A DNA stretch of 64,000 bases from Anaerotignum lactatifermentans (GTDB lineage: Bacteria > Bacillota > Clostridia > Lachnospirales > Anaerotignaceae), in assembly GCF_016902535.1 (NCBI RefSeq), contig NZ_JACSNY010000007.1, positions 1 to 64,000 of the forward strand. The letters run 5' to 3'. The translations under genes and the position numbers were made by a program. Below, one piece after another: positions 29,322-38,394 of the stretch. The notes beneath the pieces were generated by a model, which was not told the origin of the DNA, ran no database searches, and saw only the letters and a program-made list of their open reading frames with translations. Positions within the stretch are counted from its first letter, which is position 1; every line of letters begins with the position of its first letter.

Positions 29322-29350
29322 TTGACAAGCTGTCGAGGATGGCTTATAAT
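29322..29350 (+). promoter_or_regulatory. Rightward promoter of the element
   Basis: TTGACA (29322-29327), 17-base spacer, TATAAT (29345-29350): perfect consensus, drives the HTH-like protein and downstream genes. Confidence 0.9.
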
Positions 29351-29353
29351 CGA

Positions 29354-29376
29354 AATACGAACTAATAATTCGCATA
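29354..29376. promoter_or_regulatory. Element operator OR
   Basis: AATACGA-N9-TCGCATA, the same half-site and spacing as the other operator with small mismatches, placed right after the -10 box. Confidence 0.6.
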
Positions 29377-29399
29377 TTGGCAATAAGGAGGTCATTCAC

Positions 29400-29633
29400 A
29401 TGGAGAAGAAAGTTTATGTCGAACTGCCGCCCTTCACTGGACGCAATGTCCCCATCACTGAGATTGCAGCCGCCATGCACAAAGATGCCCAGTATGTGCG
29501 CACTGGCTTGCAGCAGGGAATCCTGAAATTCGGCTATGCGATCAAGCTGGAAAACTCCAACGAGTACAACTACTACTGCCCCGACAGAAAGGTGTGGGAG
29601 GAAATTGGATATTTCCAGCCGGAAACCGCATAA
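29400..29633 (+). CDS. Small HTH-like element protein
   Basis: A 77-residue protein, MEKKVYVELPPFTGRNVPIT. ITEIAAAMHKDAQYVRTGLQ looks like a helix-turn-helix, followed by GYAIKLENSNEYNYYCPDRK, a beta wing. Size and place (first gene rightward, opposite the repressor) fit an excisionase or Cro-like protein, which is inference. AAGGAGG at 29384-29390. Confidence 0.65.
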   Translation: MEKKVYVELPPFTGRNVPITEIAAAMHKDAQYVRTGLQQGILKFGYAIKLENSNEYNYYCPDRKVWEEIGYFQPETA

Positions 29634-29769
29634 AAAAAGAGCCCCCATCCTGGCAGATGAGAACTCTTGGCGACAGTACAAACGGCAGCTGCCGTGTGAC
29701 TATCACTCAGCAAGGATATTATAACACGACAGCTGCCAAATTCAATAATTATTTAAGGAGGAACAGAAT

Positions 29770-32079
29770 TTGACAGCTTTACCAGACAGCATCATACAAA
29801 ATGGTCTGTTCTGCTGCTGGAAGTACGAGGAACGGAATGGGAGGAAAACGAAGGTGCCATACCAGCCGGAAACCGGCCTGGGAGCAAAAAGCAACGATCC
29901 TTCCAGCTTCGTACCTTATAAAACAGCAGTACAGGCCAGCGGATATGATGGCATTGGAATTGGCATTTTCAACGGCATCTGTGCGATTGACCTGGACAAC
30001 TGCCTTTCGGACAGCGGCTATTACACCCAGACCGCCGCAGAAATTGTGGCCTTAATGCACAGCTATACCGAGTACAGCCCCAGCGGCAACGGTCTGCACA
30101 TCCTCTTTTCGGCAAAAGGCTTTCAGTATGATACCAAGCGATTCTACATTATGAACCATCAGGCCGGAATCGAGGTTTATGTGGCGGGAGCAACCAACAA
30201 ATATGTCACCGTGACCGGAAACCGCTGTGAGGACTATGAGTATGGTGACCGGACCCAGGAGCTGCAAGTGTTGCTGGACAAGTTCATGCGCAGGCCAGAG
30301 GTATGCGCAGAAAATGCAATAAATGCAAAAAACTCTGATTTAAGCATGGAGCAGCTTCTGCAACTGGCAAAAAGCAGTAAGAATGGGGCAGCGTTCACAG
30401 CCCTTTGGAACGGTTCGTTGGAGGGATATTCGTCCCCATCAGAGGCAGATCTGGCGCTGTGCAGTCATCTCGCCTTTTGGACAGGACGGGATGTTGCCAA
30501 GATGGACACTATGTTCCGGCAGTCGGGATTGATGCGGGATAAATGGGACCGGCAGCAATCCGGCACAACGTATGGTGCAATCACCATTCAGAAGGCAATC
30601 GAGCATTGCCGAGAGATCTACACTCCAAAAGCGGAGCCGTCACCGGTTTTTCAACCTATTGTTCCGCTGACGCCACAGTGGAGTGATCTGCCTGCATTTC
30701 CGGTAGACGCTCTCTCGGATGTGATTCGGAATTATGTGAGTGCGGTGGCCGAACACAGTCAGACTGCCCCGGACATGGCAGCGGCGATCAGCCTGGGTGT
30801 GCTGGCAACCTGCTTACAAGGGAAATACAAGATAGAGGGAACGCCGGGATACTGTGAGCCTTTGAGCTTGTACACAGTGGTGATCGCCGCACCGGGGGAG
30901 CGAAAGTCCAGCGTCATGCGGGATATGACCACATTCCTCTATGAGTATGAGCAGGAATATAACAAGGCGCACAGCATGGAAATACGGGAAAACCACTTGC
31001 AGCGGGAATCTCTGGAACGTCAGATTTCCGGTCTGCAAAAGAAGCTGGAGCGTAAGGAAAGCCAGGAAATGGAGCTGGAGCTACGGCAGCTTCAGGAGCA
31101 GTTGGAAGAAACTCCAGAACGAAAGCCGGTTCGCTTTTTTGCGGACGATTGTTCCAGTGAAGCTCTGACCAGCTTAATGGCAGCTAACAACGGAGTGTTC
31201 TCCGTGATCTCCACCGAGGGCGGCATATTTGACATCATGGCAGGACGGTATTCCAACAAATCCAACATTGATGTCTGGCTGAAAGGCCACTGTGGGGATG
31301 CCATTTATGTGGATCGAATGACCCGTGAAGCGGAGTGCATCATGCACCCGGCATTGTCAGCCATCCTCTCGATTCAGCCCAGTGTGCTGGATGAAATCAT
31401 GTCCAATACCACCATGACCGGGCGGGGCTTGATTGCCCGCTTCCTGTATGCGTCCCCACCATCCAGAATTGGCAGCCGGGTCTTTCGTACCCAGCCGATT
31501 CCGCCCGAAATAACCGCCGCTTATCGCAGCTTGATTTTTCGCCTGATGGCTTTACCGATTGCTGGAGATGCCCAGACGGTACACCTTTCCGAAAAAGCCT
31601 TTGACCTGATGGCCGATTACTTTCAGGAACATGAGAAGTTTCTGGTTGGCGAGGGACAGGCAATTTCCGATTGGGCAAGCAAATATATCGGTGCCGTACT
31701 CCGGATTGCAGGACTGTTGCACTGTGCTGATATGGAAGATGACAAAGCAGAAGTAACAGCTTCTACGATGAGCAAGGCGATTCAGATCGGCAAATACTTT
31801 CTGGCTCATTCCACCTACGCCTATTCCATGATGGGTACTGACTTGAGCATTCAGAAAGCTAAATTTGTCCTGGCAAAGCTGAAAAAGAAGAACATATCGG
31901 TGATCAAGCGTTCAGAGCTTTTTCAGATGTGCCGGGGAAAGTTCTTCAAGAAAACGGAGGAGATTTTTCCGACGCTGGAACTGCTGGAGGGACATGGATA
32001 CATTCGTCTGGAAGAACCGGAACGCCAGTCGGTGGGCAGACCAGCCGATGTGAAAATCATCGTGAACCCCGCCGCATGA
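29770..32079 (+). CDS. Primase/DUF3987 replication protein
   Basis: A 769-residue protein, start TTG 29770 after AAGGAGG. The N-terminal part (about 1-180) resembles primase-polymerase domains of plasmid/phage replicases: GIGIFNGICAIDLDNCL with DLD as metal ligands, then YTEYSPSGNGLHILF. The middle and C-terminal part match DUF3987: APGERKSSVMRDMTTF as a P-loop-like motif, a coiled coil (about residues 405-455), then FFADDCSSEALTSLM, STEGGIFDIMAGRY and TMTGRGLIARFLY. It likely primes and unwinds the excised circle. Confidence 0.82.
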   Translation: MTALPDSIIQNGLFCCWKYEERNGRKTKVPYQPETGLGAKSNDPSSFVPYKTAVQASGYDGIGIGIFNGICAIDLDNCLSDSGYYTQTAAEIVALMHSYTEYSPSGNGLHILFSAKGFQYDTKRFYIMNHQAGIEVYVAGATNKYVTVTGNRCEDYEYGDRTQELQVLLDKFMRRPEVCAENAINAKNSDLSMEQLLQLAKSSKNGAAFTALWNGSLEGYSSPSEADLALCSHLAFWTGRDVAKMDTMFRQSGLMRDKWDRQQSGTTYGAITIQKAIEHCREIYTPKAEPSPVFQPIVPLTPQWSDLPAFPVDALSDVIRNYVSAVAEHSQTAPDMAAAISLGVLATCLQGKYKIEGTPGYCEPLSLYTVVIAAPGERKSSVMRDMTTFLYEYEQEYNKAHSMEIRENHLQRESLERQISGLQKKLERKESQEMELELRQLQEQLEETPERKPVRFFADDCSSEALTSLMAANNGVFSVISTEGGIFDIMAGRYSNKSNIDVWLKGHCGDAIYVDRMTREAECIMHPALSAILSIQPSVLDEIMSNTTMTGRGLIARFLYASPPSRIGSRVFRTQPIPPEITAAYRSLIFRLMALPIAGDAQTVHLSEKAFDLMADYFQEHEKFLVGEGQAISDWASKYIGAVLRIAGLLHCADMEDDKAEVTASTMSKAIQIGKYFLAHSTYAYSMMGTDLSIQKAKFVLAKLKKKNISVIKRSELFQMCRGKFFKKTEEIFPTLELLEGHGYIRLEEPERQSVGRPADVKIIVNPAA

Positions 32080-32254
32080 AACCGGAATTATCTGCATTTA
32101 TTGCATTTCCTGCACAGAGTTGCACTCTGGTATCGCACCACCGTCCCCATCGAAAAATCCTCAGATTTGGAGATGGAAGGTTCGGGAGAATCCGGTGGAT
32201 TTTCCCGAACCGTGGCCGGCAGGATTGCTTACCGGAGCAAGGAGGCCGGACACA

Positions 32255-32307
32255 CCTGACTTGCTGTGTGGATAGCACACGCAAGTCAGGGAGGCTCCCG
32301 CAGGAGC
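32255..32307 (+). promoter_or_regulatory. Paired hairpins upstream of oriT
   Basis: CCTGACTTGC (32255-32264) and GCAAGTCAGG (32281-32290) form a 10-bp stem with inner GTGTG/CACAC. A second stem, GGCTCC-CGCA-GGAGCC, follows. Such stems commonly precede oriT or act as single-strand origins. Confidence 0.6.
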
Positions 32308-32330
32308 CGCATCCCCCCTCGGAGAGCCCA

Positions 32331-32392
32331 CGATACTTTGCAGCCGCAGGATGAAAGTATCATAGTGGGTTATTACACTTCCGCAGGAAGTG
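32331..32392 (+). other. Probable oriT of MobV type
   Basis: GATACTTT (32332-32339) pairs with AAAGTATC (32354-32361), followed by ATAGTGGGTTATTACACTT. This resembles the pMV158/MobV origin, where an AAAGTAT-type repeat precedes TAGTGTG/TTATACTTT and the nick falls before TTA. It lies 41 bases before the relaxase gene, the normal position. Confidence 0.7.
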
Positions 32393-32432
32393 CGCCCCGG
32401 CCCGCAGGCCGTACAAACGTGAAAGGAGCTCT

Positions 32433-33695
32433 ATGGCGAGAAACGACGGGATTGACCGTACCAGTGCAAGAAACGTAAACTTGACTGCCGCCAAAATCGG
32501 AAATGCCCAGCGGCACAACGAACGAGAAAAGGAATCCTATACCAACCCAGATATTATACCAGAACACACCCCTCAGAACATCCATTTTAAGAAACCTACC
32601 GCCGGATATGCAGAGATGTTTGCTCAGATGGAAAAAGACGGTGTAATCTCCACCCGTGGTCTGAAATCAGACGCCAACCTTTACGGGGAATTGATTTTTG
32701 ATGTAAACTCCGCCTACTTCTATAACCATGGTGGGTATGAGTTTGCCAAGCGATTTTATGAGGACGCTTACAAAGCTGCCATAGAGATCGTTGGCGGCGA
32801 ACAGTATATTCTCTCCGCTGTTATGCACGCCGATGAGCGTAACCGGGCCATGTCCGAAGCACTGGGGCAGGATGTATTCCATTATCATCTCCATGTGGTT
32901 TATGTTCCGGTTGTGGAGAAGCAGATCCTCTGGTCTAAGAGGTGCAAAGACAAATCACTTGTGGGAACTGTCAAGGAAACAATTATGCAGGTGAGCAGCA
33001 GTAAAAAATGGCTGTCTAAACCGGCATTGGACGAACAGGGAGCGCCTATTCTCCAGAAGAATGGCAAGCCGGTGCTGCGGAAGTCTTACAGCGTTCTCCA
33101 GGATGATTTCTTCCGGGCTATGCGAAACGCTGGATATGCGGATGTGGAGCGTGGAGAACGGGGTAGTTCCGAGGAACATTTGACCGTGACACAGTTCAAG
33201 GTGGAACGGGAACAGGAGCGATTGGAACAACTCACCGCACAAACGCAGCAGAAAGAGCAGCAGGCAGCTTCTCTGGAAAAGAAGATTGAGAAGATTCAAA
33301 AACAGCAGATTGCGGTTCAGGAAGTGGAGCAAATAGAACCTCATGCCGTTCCGTTTTCCTCAAAAGTTATGCTGGATCGTTCTGAATATGAAAATCTGGC
33401 AGCTGCGGCAAAGAAGTTTTATGTCCAGGAGCGCAAGGAATCCAAGCTGCAAAAGGCTTTGGATGCAGCGATGAAAATGATAAGTGAGTTGAAAGCAAAG
33501 GTCGCCGCACTGACCGCAGAACTGGCAGAGTACAAGTCCGTTCGGGGGCAGCTTCGCACCGTAGACTTGGAGAAGGAAAATGGTGAGCTTCGTGGTAAAC
33601 TCCGCAAATATGAAGATGTAATTTCTCGGCATAATTTGTGGTCATATTTTTCACAGCATAGAAGAAGCGAGATTGATAGAGGAGAGTCGCGATAA
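32433..33695 (+). CDS. mobV: MobV-family relaxase (Pre/Mob)
   Basis: A 420-residue relaxase. The N-terminal catalytic domain (about 1-215) carries His132-x-Asp134-Glu135 (HADERNRAM) and the histidine cluster His150, His152, His154 (FHYHLHVVYVPV), the MobV metal/nicking signature. A long coiled coil occupies about 255-400. AAAGGAG precedes ATG 32433 and an oriT-like sequence lies just upstream. It would nick oriT and pilot the DNA into a helper conjugation system. Confidence 0.93.
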   Translation: MARNDGIDRTSARNVNLTAAKIGNAQRHNEREKESYTNPDIIPEHTPQNIHFKKPTAGYAEMFAQMEKDGVISTRGLKSDANLYGELIFDVNSAYFYNHGGYEFAKRFYEDAYKAAIEIVGGEQYILSAVMHADERNRAMSEALGQDVFHYHLHVVYVPVVEKQILWSKRCKDKSLVGTVKETIMQVSSSKKWLSKPALDEQGAPILQKNGKPVLRKSYSVLQDDFFRAMRNAGYADVERGERGSSEEHLTVTQFKVEREQERLEQLTAQTQQKEQQAASLEKKIEKIQKQQIAVQEVEQIEPHAVPFSSKVMLDRSEYENLAAAAKKFYVQERKESKLQKALDAAMKMISELKAKVAALTAELAEYKSVRGQLRTVDLEKENGELRGKLRKYEDVISRHNLWSYFSQHRRSEIDRGESR

Positions 33696-33763
33696 TTAAC
33701 AAACAAGGCGGAGAAATATCTTATCTACAGCTATAAAACAAAGACGGAGCCAGTCTAAGTTTG

Positions 33764-33792
33764 TTGATTTATGTGCCATTTTGTGGTACACT
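33764..33792 (+). promoter_or_regulatory. Cargo cassette promoter
   Basis: TTGATT, 17-base spacer, TACACT. Around it TGTGGTACAC, TTACACAAGTACACA and ATGTGCAT repeat a TGT(G)/TACACA theme that may be an operator for the following regulator. Confidence 0.55.
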
Positions 33793-33836
33793 ATTACACA
33801 AGTACACAATTAAATGTGCATGAGAGGTAAACGATT

Positions 33837-33989
33837 ATGGCAGAAAGAAACATGGTAAATCTGACAATCACGATGACACGGGAAGAGCGCAAAGCGCTCA
33901 AGCAGATTGCTTTGGATAAAGACATGACGGTTTCTGCCCTTCTGCGTGAATGGCTGAAAGAATATCAAGCAAAGGAGGCAGAGCAGTAA
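33837..33989 (+). CDS. Ribbon-helix-helix (CopG/Arc-like) regulator
   Basis: A 50-residue protein, shorter than most gene-finder cut-offs. MVNLTITMTREERKALKQIA, then LDKDMTVSALLREWL, gives the beta strand plus two helices of an RHH DNA-binding dimer. Its stop codon overlaps the methyltransferase start (TAATG), so it is translated with it. Likely represses the cassette, analogous to controller proteins of restriction-modification loci. That role is inference. Confidence 0.75.
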   Translation: MAERNMVNLTITMTREERKALKQIALDKDMTVSALLREWLKEYQAKEAEQ

Positions 33990-35137
33990 TGGCAAAGAAT
34001 GCTGATTTAGGTGCTGCCAAAACAGCTAAAAAGGATGAATTCTATACACAGCTAACTGATATTGAAAAGGAAATGCGATATTATCGCAAGCACTTCCAGG
34101 GTAAGACGGTGCTGTGTAACTGCGATGATCCGTTTGAGAGCAACTTTTTTAAGTATTTTGCGCTGAATTTCAATCGTTTGGGGCTGAAAAAGTTGATTGC
34201 AACTTGCTACTATTCGTCTCCGATTGCAGGGCAGCAGTTACAATACGGTTGTGACGCAAACGGCCAGATGACTTTTTACTTTGAAGATAAGGGTGCAGAA
34301 GAAAATAAAAGCAAGCGTCCTTATAAGGCTGTAGTTACTCAAGTATATGACAAGATGGGTGACGGTGGCGTGGATATGCTGGATGTGGCAGAGCTGTTCA
34401 GAACCGGCGAAAATGAGTTGGTAGAGCTGGAGGGCGATGGCGATTTCCGTTCGCCTGAATGTCTGGCCTTGCTGGATGAATCAGATATTGTGGTTACAAA
34501 TCCGCCATTTTCATTGTTTCGTGAGTATGTAGCTACGTTGGTGGAGCATCAAAAGCATTTTATCATTATTGGTAATGTTAATGCACTGAAGTATAAAGAA
34601 ATATTCCCGTATATCATATCAAATCAGATATGGCTTGGAGCAAGTATCCATTCGGGAGATAGAGCTTTTTTTGTTCCGGATGATTATTCACTTGATGCTT
34701 CGACTTGTGGCATTGATGAAGCTACAGGCCGAAAATATATCCGAGTAAAAGGCGTGCGGTGGTATACCAATCTTGACATGAAACAGCGCCATGAGGAACT
34801 AATTCTCGTAAAGCGATATAGCCCAGAGAATAATCCTTCGTATGATAATTATAATGCCGTTGAAGTTTCTAAAACTGCTGATATTCCATGTGACTACACA
34901 GGTATCATGGGAGTTCCGATTACATTCTTTGATAAGTTTAATCCGGATCAATTTGAGATTATTTGGCAAGCGTCAGGAAATACACGAGCATCTGCTCCGG
35001 TTGAGATATTAGAACAATTAGGATATAAACCGAGCAAAGAAGATCGTGGGGGATGTTGTTTGCTCAATGGCAAAAGGACTTATGACCGTGTGTTCATTCG
35101 TAACAAACATCCAGAACCACCGAAAGAGGTGAAATGA
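33989..35137 (+). CDS. EcoRI-family adenine-specific DNA methyltransferase
   Basis: A 382-residue protein of the EcoRI methylase family (PF13651-like). The N-terminal [20 protein letters not shown] and [20 protein letters not shown] (AdoMet region) and the catalytic motif IV Asn171-Pro-Pro-Phe in [16 protein letters not shown] are clear. [15 protein letters not shown] at the C-terminal side is also family-typical. It should make N6-methyladenine at a specific site, unknown here. AAAGGAGG at 33971-33977. One base separates it from the nuclease gene, suggesting a modification/restriction pair. Confidence 0.9.
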   Translation: MAKNADLGAAKTAKKDEFYTQLTDIEKEMRYYRKHFQGKTVLCNCDDPFESNFFKYFALNFNRLGLKKLIATCYYSSPIAGQQLQYGCDANGQMTFYFEDKGAEENKSKRPYKAVVTQVYDKMGDGGVDMLDVAELFRTGENELVELEGDGDFRSPECLALLDESDIVVTNPPFSLFREYVATLVEHQKHFIIIGNVNALKYKEIFPYIISNQIWLGASIHSGDRAFFVPDDYSLDASTCGIDEATGRKYIRVKGVRWYTNLDMKQRHEELILVKRYSPENNPSYDNYNAVEVSKTADIPCDYTGIMGVPITFFDKFNPDQFEIIWQASGNTRASAPVEILEQLGYKPSKEDRGGCCLLNGKRTYDRVFIRNKHPEPPKEVK

Positions 35138-35138
35138 T

Positions 35139-36248
35139 ATGCAAATCAAAGAACTGAAAGTAACTGTCGGTGAAGTCTGTGAGGGCTATTTCAATGATGC
35201 AGAGGAAGGTGTCGTTGGATACGACGAGCGCCTTGATATAAGGCCGAAGTATCAGCGGGAGTTCGTCTACAAGGACGCGCAGCGTGATGAAGTCATTCGC
35301 ACTGTCATGAAGGGCTTACCGCTCAATGTGATGTACTGGTGCAAGGTGAAGAAAGAGGACGGGTCAGATGGATTCGAGGTGCTGGATGGTCAGCAGCGTA
35401 CCATTTCCCTGTGCGAGTATGTAGACGGCACCTTCTCTGTAGATGACAAGTATTTTTATAATCTACCGGCCGACAAGAAGCAGCAGATTCTTGACTATCC
35501 CCTGTTTGTGTATGTTTGTGATGGTACGGACAGCGAAAAGCTGGAATGGTTCCGTATTATCAACATTGCAGGCGAAGAATTGACCGATCAGGAGCTGCGG
35601 AACGCCGTCTATGCCGGTAGCTGGACTTCTGACGCAAAGCGGTATTTCTCTAAGACCGGCTGCGCAGCAGGTATGCTGGCTGGTGATTATTTGAAAGGCG
35701 CTTCTATCCGTCAGGAATACCTTGAAACGGCTATTTTCTGGGCGGCCAGCGCTGAAGGAAAAACCATTGAAGCGTACATGGCTGAACATCAGAACGACCC
35801 AAGTGCGGTGCAGCTGTGGAACTATTTTCGCTCTGTGATCGACTGGGTACAAGCGATTTTCCCCAAAAAGCGCAAAGAAATGAAGGGGTTGCCATGGGGC
35901 CTTTTCTACAATCAGCACGGCAAGCGGACAGACCTTGACCCCAAGAAGCTGGAGACGGAAATTCAGCGACTCATGGGTGATGAAGATGTGACCAAAAAAT
36001 CCGGTATTTATGAGTACCTGTTGACTGGCGAAGAAAAGAAACTGTCAATCCGTTCCTTTGACCGTCGGGATGCTCTTGCGGCTTACGAGAAGCAAGGACA
36101 TAAGTGTGCTATTTGTGGTGAAGAATTTGAGTTTGAACAGATGCACGCTGATCATATTACACCGTGGAGCAAAGGCGGCAAGACGACGCCTGATAACTGT
36201 CAAATGCTTTGCCGGGATTGTAATCTAAAAAAAGGTGCACAGGAATAG
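35139..36248 (+). CDS. DUF262-HNH nuclease
   Basis: A 369-residue two-domain protein. The N-terminal DUF262 (ParB/Srx-like NTPase fold, as in GmrS and several defence proteins) shows the signature Asp83-Gly-Gln-Gln-Arg87 ([11 protein letters not shown]), preceded by [10 protein letters not shown]. The C-terminal HNH domain begins at Cys323: CAICG, then [18 protein letters not shown], then LCRDCN, with the two CxxC zinc knuckles and the catalytic His. There is no DUF1524 domain, unlike GmrSD. It likely cleaves DNA that the adjacent methyltransferase has not protected, or foreign modified DNA. Confidence 0.9.
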   Translation: MQIKELKVTVGEVCEGYFNDAEEGVVGYDERLDIRPKYQREFVYKDAQRDEVIRTVMKGLPLNVMYWCKVKKEDGSDGFEVLDGQQRTISLCEYVDGTFSVDDKYFYNLPADKKQQILDYPLFVYVCDGTDSEKLEWFRIINIAGEELTDQELRNAVYAGSWTSDAKRYFSKTGCAAGMLAGDYLKGASIRQEYLETAIFWAASAEGKTIEAYMAEHQNDPSAVQLWNYFRSVIDWVQAIFPKKRKEMKGLPWGLFYNQHGKRTDLDPKKLETEIQRLMGDEDVTKKSGIYEYLLTGEEKKLSIRSFDRRDALAAYEKQGHKCAICGEEFEFEQMHADHITPWSKGGKTTPDNCQMLCRDCNLKKGAQE

Positions 36249-36296
36249 GCTTCAAGAGAACGTGGCTAAAGAATTGGGCTGCAAGGAGGGGATTAA

Positions 36297-37169
36297 TTGA
36301 AGAATATGTTTAATATCTACTATATCAACAACGAGAAAGCTTCCGAAATTTCAATGTTGTTTGATAATCAGATAGTAGAGAAAATTACTCGTATTAAGAA
36401 CACAGAACTATCATTAGCGGGTGATATGGATGCCACTACAAGCGCTGCTTCAAAGATTCCCGTTATTGGTCAGTATTTGCCCAGCATAGATCTAAATGGT
36501 AATTTATCTCATAGTAGATCTAATGGAGTGGAAGATACCGTAAAAGTAGTAAGCTCTAAATCAACAATTCTCAAACCTATTTATGAAAAAGCCAAAGAAG
36601 TGCGTCGGTTGGACGATAGCAAGGTTGGGAATTTGGTAAAAATTAAAGATGTTTACCTTACTGTCGTAAATTCCAATGATGTTTTGGCTACAAAAGCGCT
36701 TATGAGTGGTTTGGTGAGTCAAGTACCTGTTAAAGGCATTGGTAATATGAACTTCACCTCTCTTGTGGAGGTAATGTTTAAAGGCTCCGCCTATGTTCTT
36801 TGCGGTGAGTTGCCACATAGATTTGGCTCCAATGAGCACATGATGCTCAAAATTCCCATGAGCGCTGAAAATGAAATGGAAAGTCAGTACAGCATTTCGG
36901 ACATTGAGATCGGTAAAGTTACTGTGCTTGGCATTTATCGAGGAGAATTTGAACGCAGTGATGTTGAGCGAAAGATCAATCGCATGATGGCGTTAAACGA
37001 TAGCAGTAAAAAGAATCAAGAGCAGACAGTCAATTTTCAAGACAGTGGTATGGATATTGAAGATGGCGTCCAAGAAGAGGCTAAAAAAGATATTCCGAAT
37101 GCTTCTGGTACGCAGGGGAAGGTTCATTACATCGATGTTATTGCAATTATTCAGGACCTTAATGCTTAG
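36297..37169 (+). CDS. Unrecognised cassette protein (possibly DUF6414-like)
   Basis: A 290-residue soluble protein, TTG start at 36297 after AAGGAGGGG. It starts FNIYYINNEKASEISMLFDN. A flexible N-terminal part contains DMDATTSAASKIPVIGQYLP and is followed by a likely beta-rich core (VYLTVVNSNDVLATKALMSG; IGKVTVLGIYRGEFE) and an acidic linker (about 245-270). From memory this resembles the DUF6414 family; I am not certain. Codons are AT-richer than the methyltransferase and relaxase. The AAA+ gene follows after 8 bases, so the two probably form a unit. Confidence 0.6.
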   Translation: MKNMFNIYYINNEKASEISMLFDNQIVEKITRIKNTELSLAGDMDATTSAASKIPVIGQYLPSIDLNGNLSHSRSNGVEDTVKVVSSKSTILKPIYEKAKEVRRLDDSKVGNLVKIKDVYLTVVNSNDVLATKALMSGLVSQVPVKGIGNMNFTSLVEVMFKGSAYVLCGELPHRFGSNEHMMLKIPMSAENEMESQYSISDIEIGKVTVLGIYRGEFERSDVERKINRMMALNDSSKKNQEQTVNFQDSGMDIEDGVQEEAKKDIPNASGTQGKVHYIDVIAIIQDLNA

Positions 37170-37177
37170 GTGTTATT

Positions 37178-38341
37178 ATGGATAGAGTAAGTATTTATGA
37201 GTACGATCGAAAGAACCGAGAGCGTGTTGTTAAAGCAATTGAAGAAGCTGATGGGCAAATATTAAGTTGGTCTTTTTTCGCCAAAGATCAATCAAAATTT
37301 GACTTTCCTGCAGGTACTCGCTCGGTCTTTATTGATTTGTCTTCATTATTTTATAGCGAAGATCGGGCTGATGCTCTTGTTGCACCAGCAGAACTTATGT
37401 TGAATGCTGTTCAAAAAGAGCAGTCTGTTGCCTTGTATGTCATTATCGAGCGTCAATATAGCAAACAAGTTCAAGATTTGCTGTATTACAAAATTGATAA
37501 AGTTCTTGAGCTTGAGAGCTTCCTTAAAATTGAAAAGGACCCAATTCAAAATATTGTTGACGTTAATCAGTCTGATTTTGACAATATCTTAGATTACTTA
37601 AATCAAAATCTTTTTGGCAACGAACTATTCAAAAAACGCTTAAAGGAGGAATTAACAAAGTATAGGCTTTTCAATCGAATTGGCCAACAGCCGATTTTCT
37701 CTGTTTTAATATGTGGTGCATCGGGCATTGGTAAAACAGAAGTCGCCAGATTGCTCCATCAGAAGTTGGCACCAGAGGAACCAATGATAAAAATTAATTT
37801 CGGCAATTATAGTGCTCAAGATGCACTGAATAGTTTGATTGGTAGTCCACGAGGTTATATTGGCAGTAATAAAGGTGAATTACCGGACAAGCTTATGCGT
37901 AGCCGAAGTAAGGTAATCCTGATAGATGAATTTGAAAAAGCCAGCAAACCCGTTTATAACTTTTTCTTGCAGCTGCTTGAAGAAGGAAAATTTACAGACT
38001 CCTTAGGACGAGAGTATGACTTAGATAAATACATTATTGTCTTTACTTCCAATATGCCTAAGGAAAAGATCGGAGAATTTCTTCCTCCTGAATTGCGTTC
38101 AAGGTTTAATTATAAATGCGCTTTCTGGCCGCTTTCCACAAAGGAAAAAGAACAATATGTAGCATTTAAGAGCGAACGTTATTTAGAGAAAATAAGGTGT
38201 GAATGTCCCGAAATAGATAGCGATTTGAAGGCTTCTGATATAGTGCGTATTGATGTTTCACGCTATTCCAATATGCGTGACATCAATGGTGAAATAATGC
38301 GTCAGATCACAGACGCGCTGTACGAGCAGATCGTCGAGTAG
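37178..38341 (+). CDS. ClpB-like AAA+ ATPase with novel N-terminal domain
   Basis: A 387-residue protein. Residues 1-145 form an alternating helix/strand region (VFIDLSSLF, VALYVIIER) without a recognised domain. Residues about 150-387 are one AAA_2 (ClpA/B type) module: Walker A GASGIGKT (180-187), pore-loop-like GSPRGYIGSNKGEL, Walker B ILIDEFEKA (Asp250, Glu251), sensor-1 TSNM and arginine finger ELRSRF. It lacks a second AAA domain and the ClpP tripeptide loop is not evident. It may remodel or activate the neighbouring cassette proteins. Confidence 0.8.
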   Translation: MDRVSIYEYDRKNRERVVKAIEEADGQILSWSFFAKDQSKFDFPAGTRSVFIDLSSLFYSEDRADALVAPAELMLNAVQKEQSVALYVIIERQYSKQVQDLLYYKIDKVLELESFLKIEKDPIQNIVDVNQSDFDNILDYLNQNLFGNELFKKRLKEELTKYRLFNRIGQQPIFSVLICGASGIGKTEVARLLHQKLAPEEPMIKINFGNYSAQDALNSLIGSPRGYIGSNKGELPDKLMRSRSKVILIDEFEKASKPVYNFFLQLLEEGKFTDSLGREYDLDKYIIVFTSNMPKEKIGEFLPPELRSRFNYKCAFWPLSTKEKEQYVAFKSERYLEKIRCECPEIDSDLKASDIVRIDVSRYSNMRDINGEIMRQITDALYEQIVE

Positions 38342-38350
38342 AAGTAATAA

Positions 38351-38383
38351 ATCAGCCGAGTAGCTAACTACTACCCGGCTGAT
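38351..38383. terminator. Bidirectional hairpin between convergent genes
   Basis: ATCAGCCG-AGTAG pairs with CTAC-CCGGCTGAT. T-runs are poor on both sides but the position between converging genes fits a terminator. Confidence 0.6.
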
Positions 38384-38394
38384 CGTTGATATTG

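Noticed and set aside
31929-32354. 141-codon frame overlapping the primase end and oriT region
   Set aside because: Different frame from the primase gene, low-complexity Arg/Gly composition and no ribosome site; the hairpins and oriT explain the sequence better.
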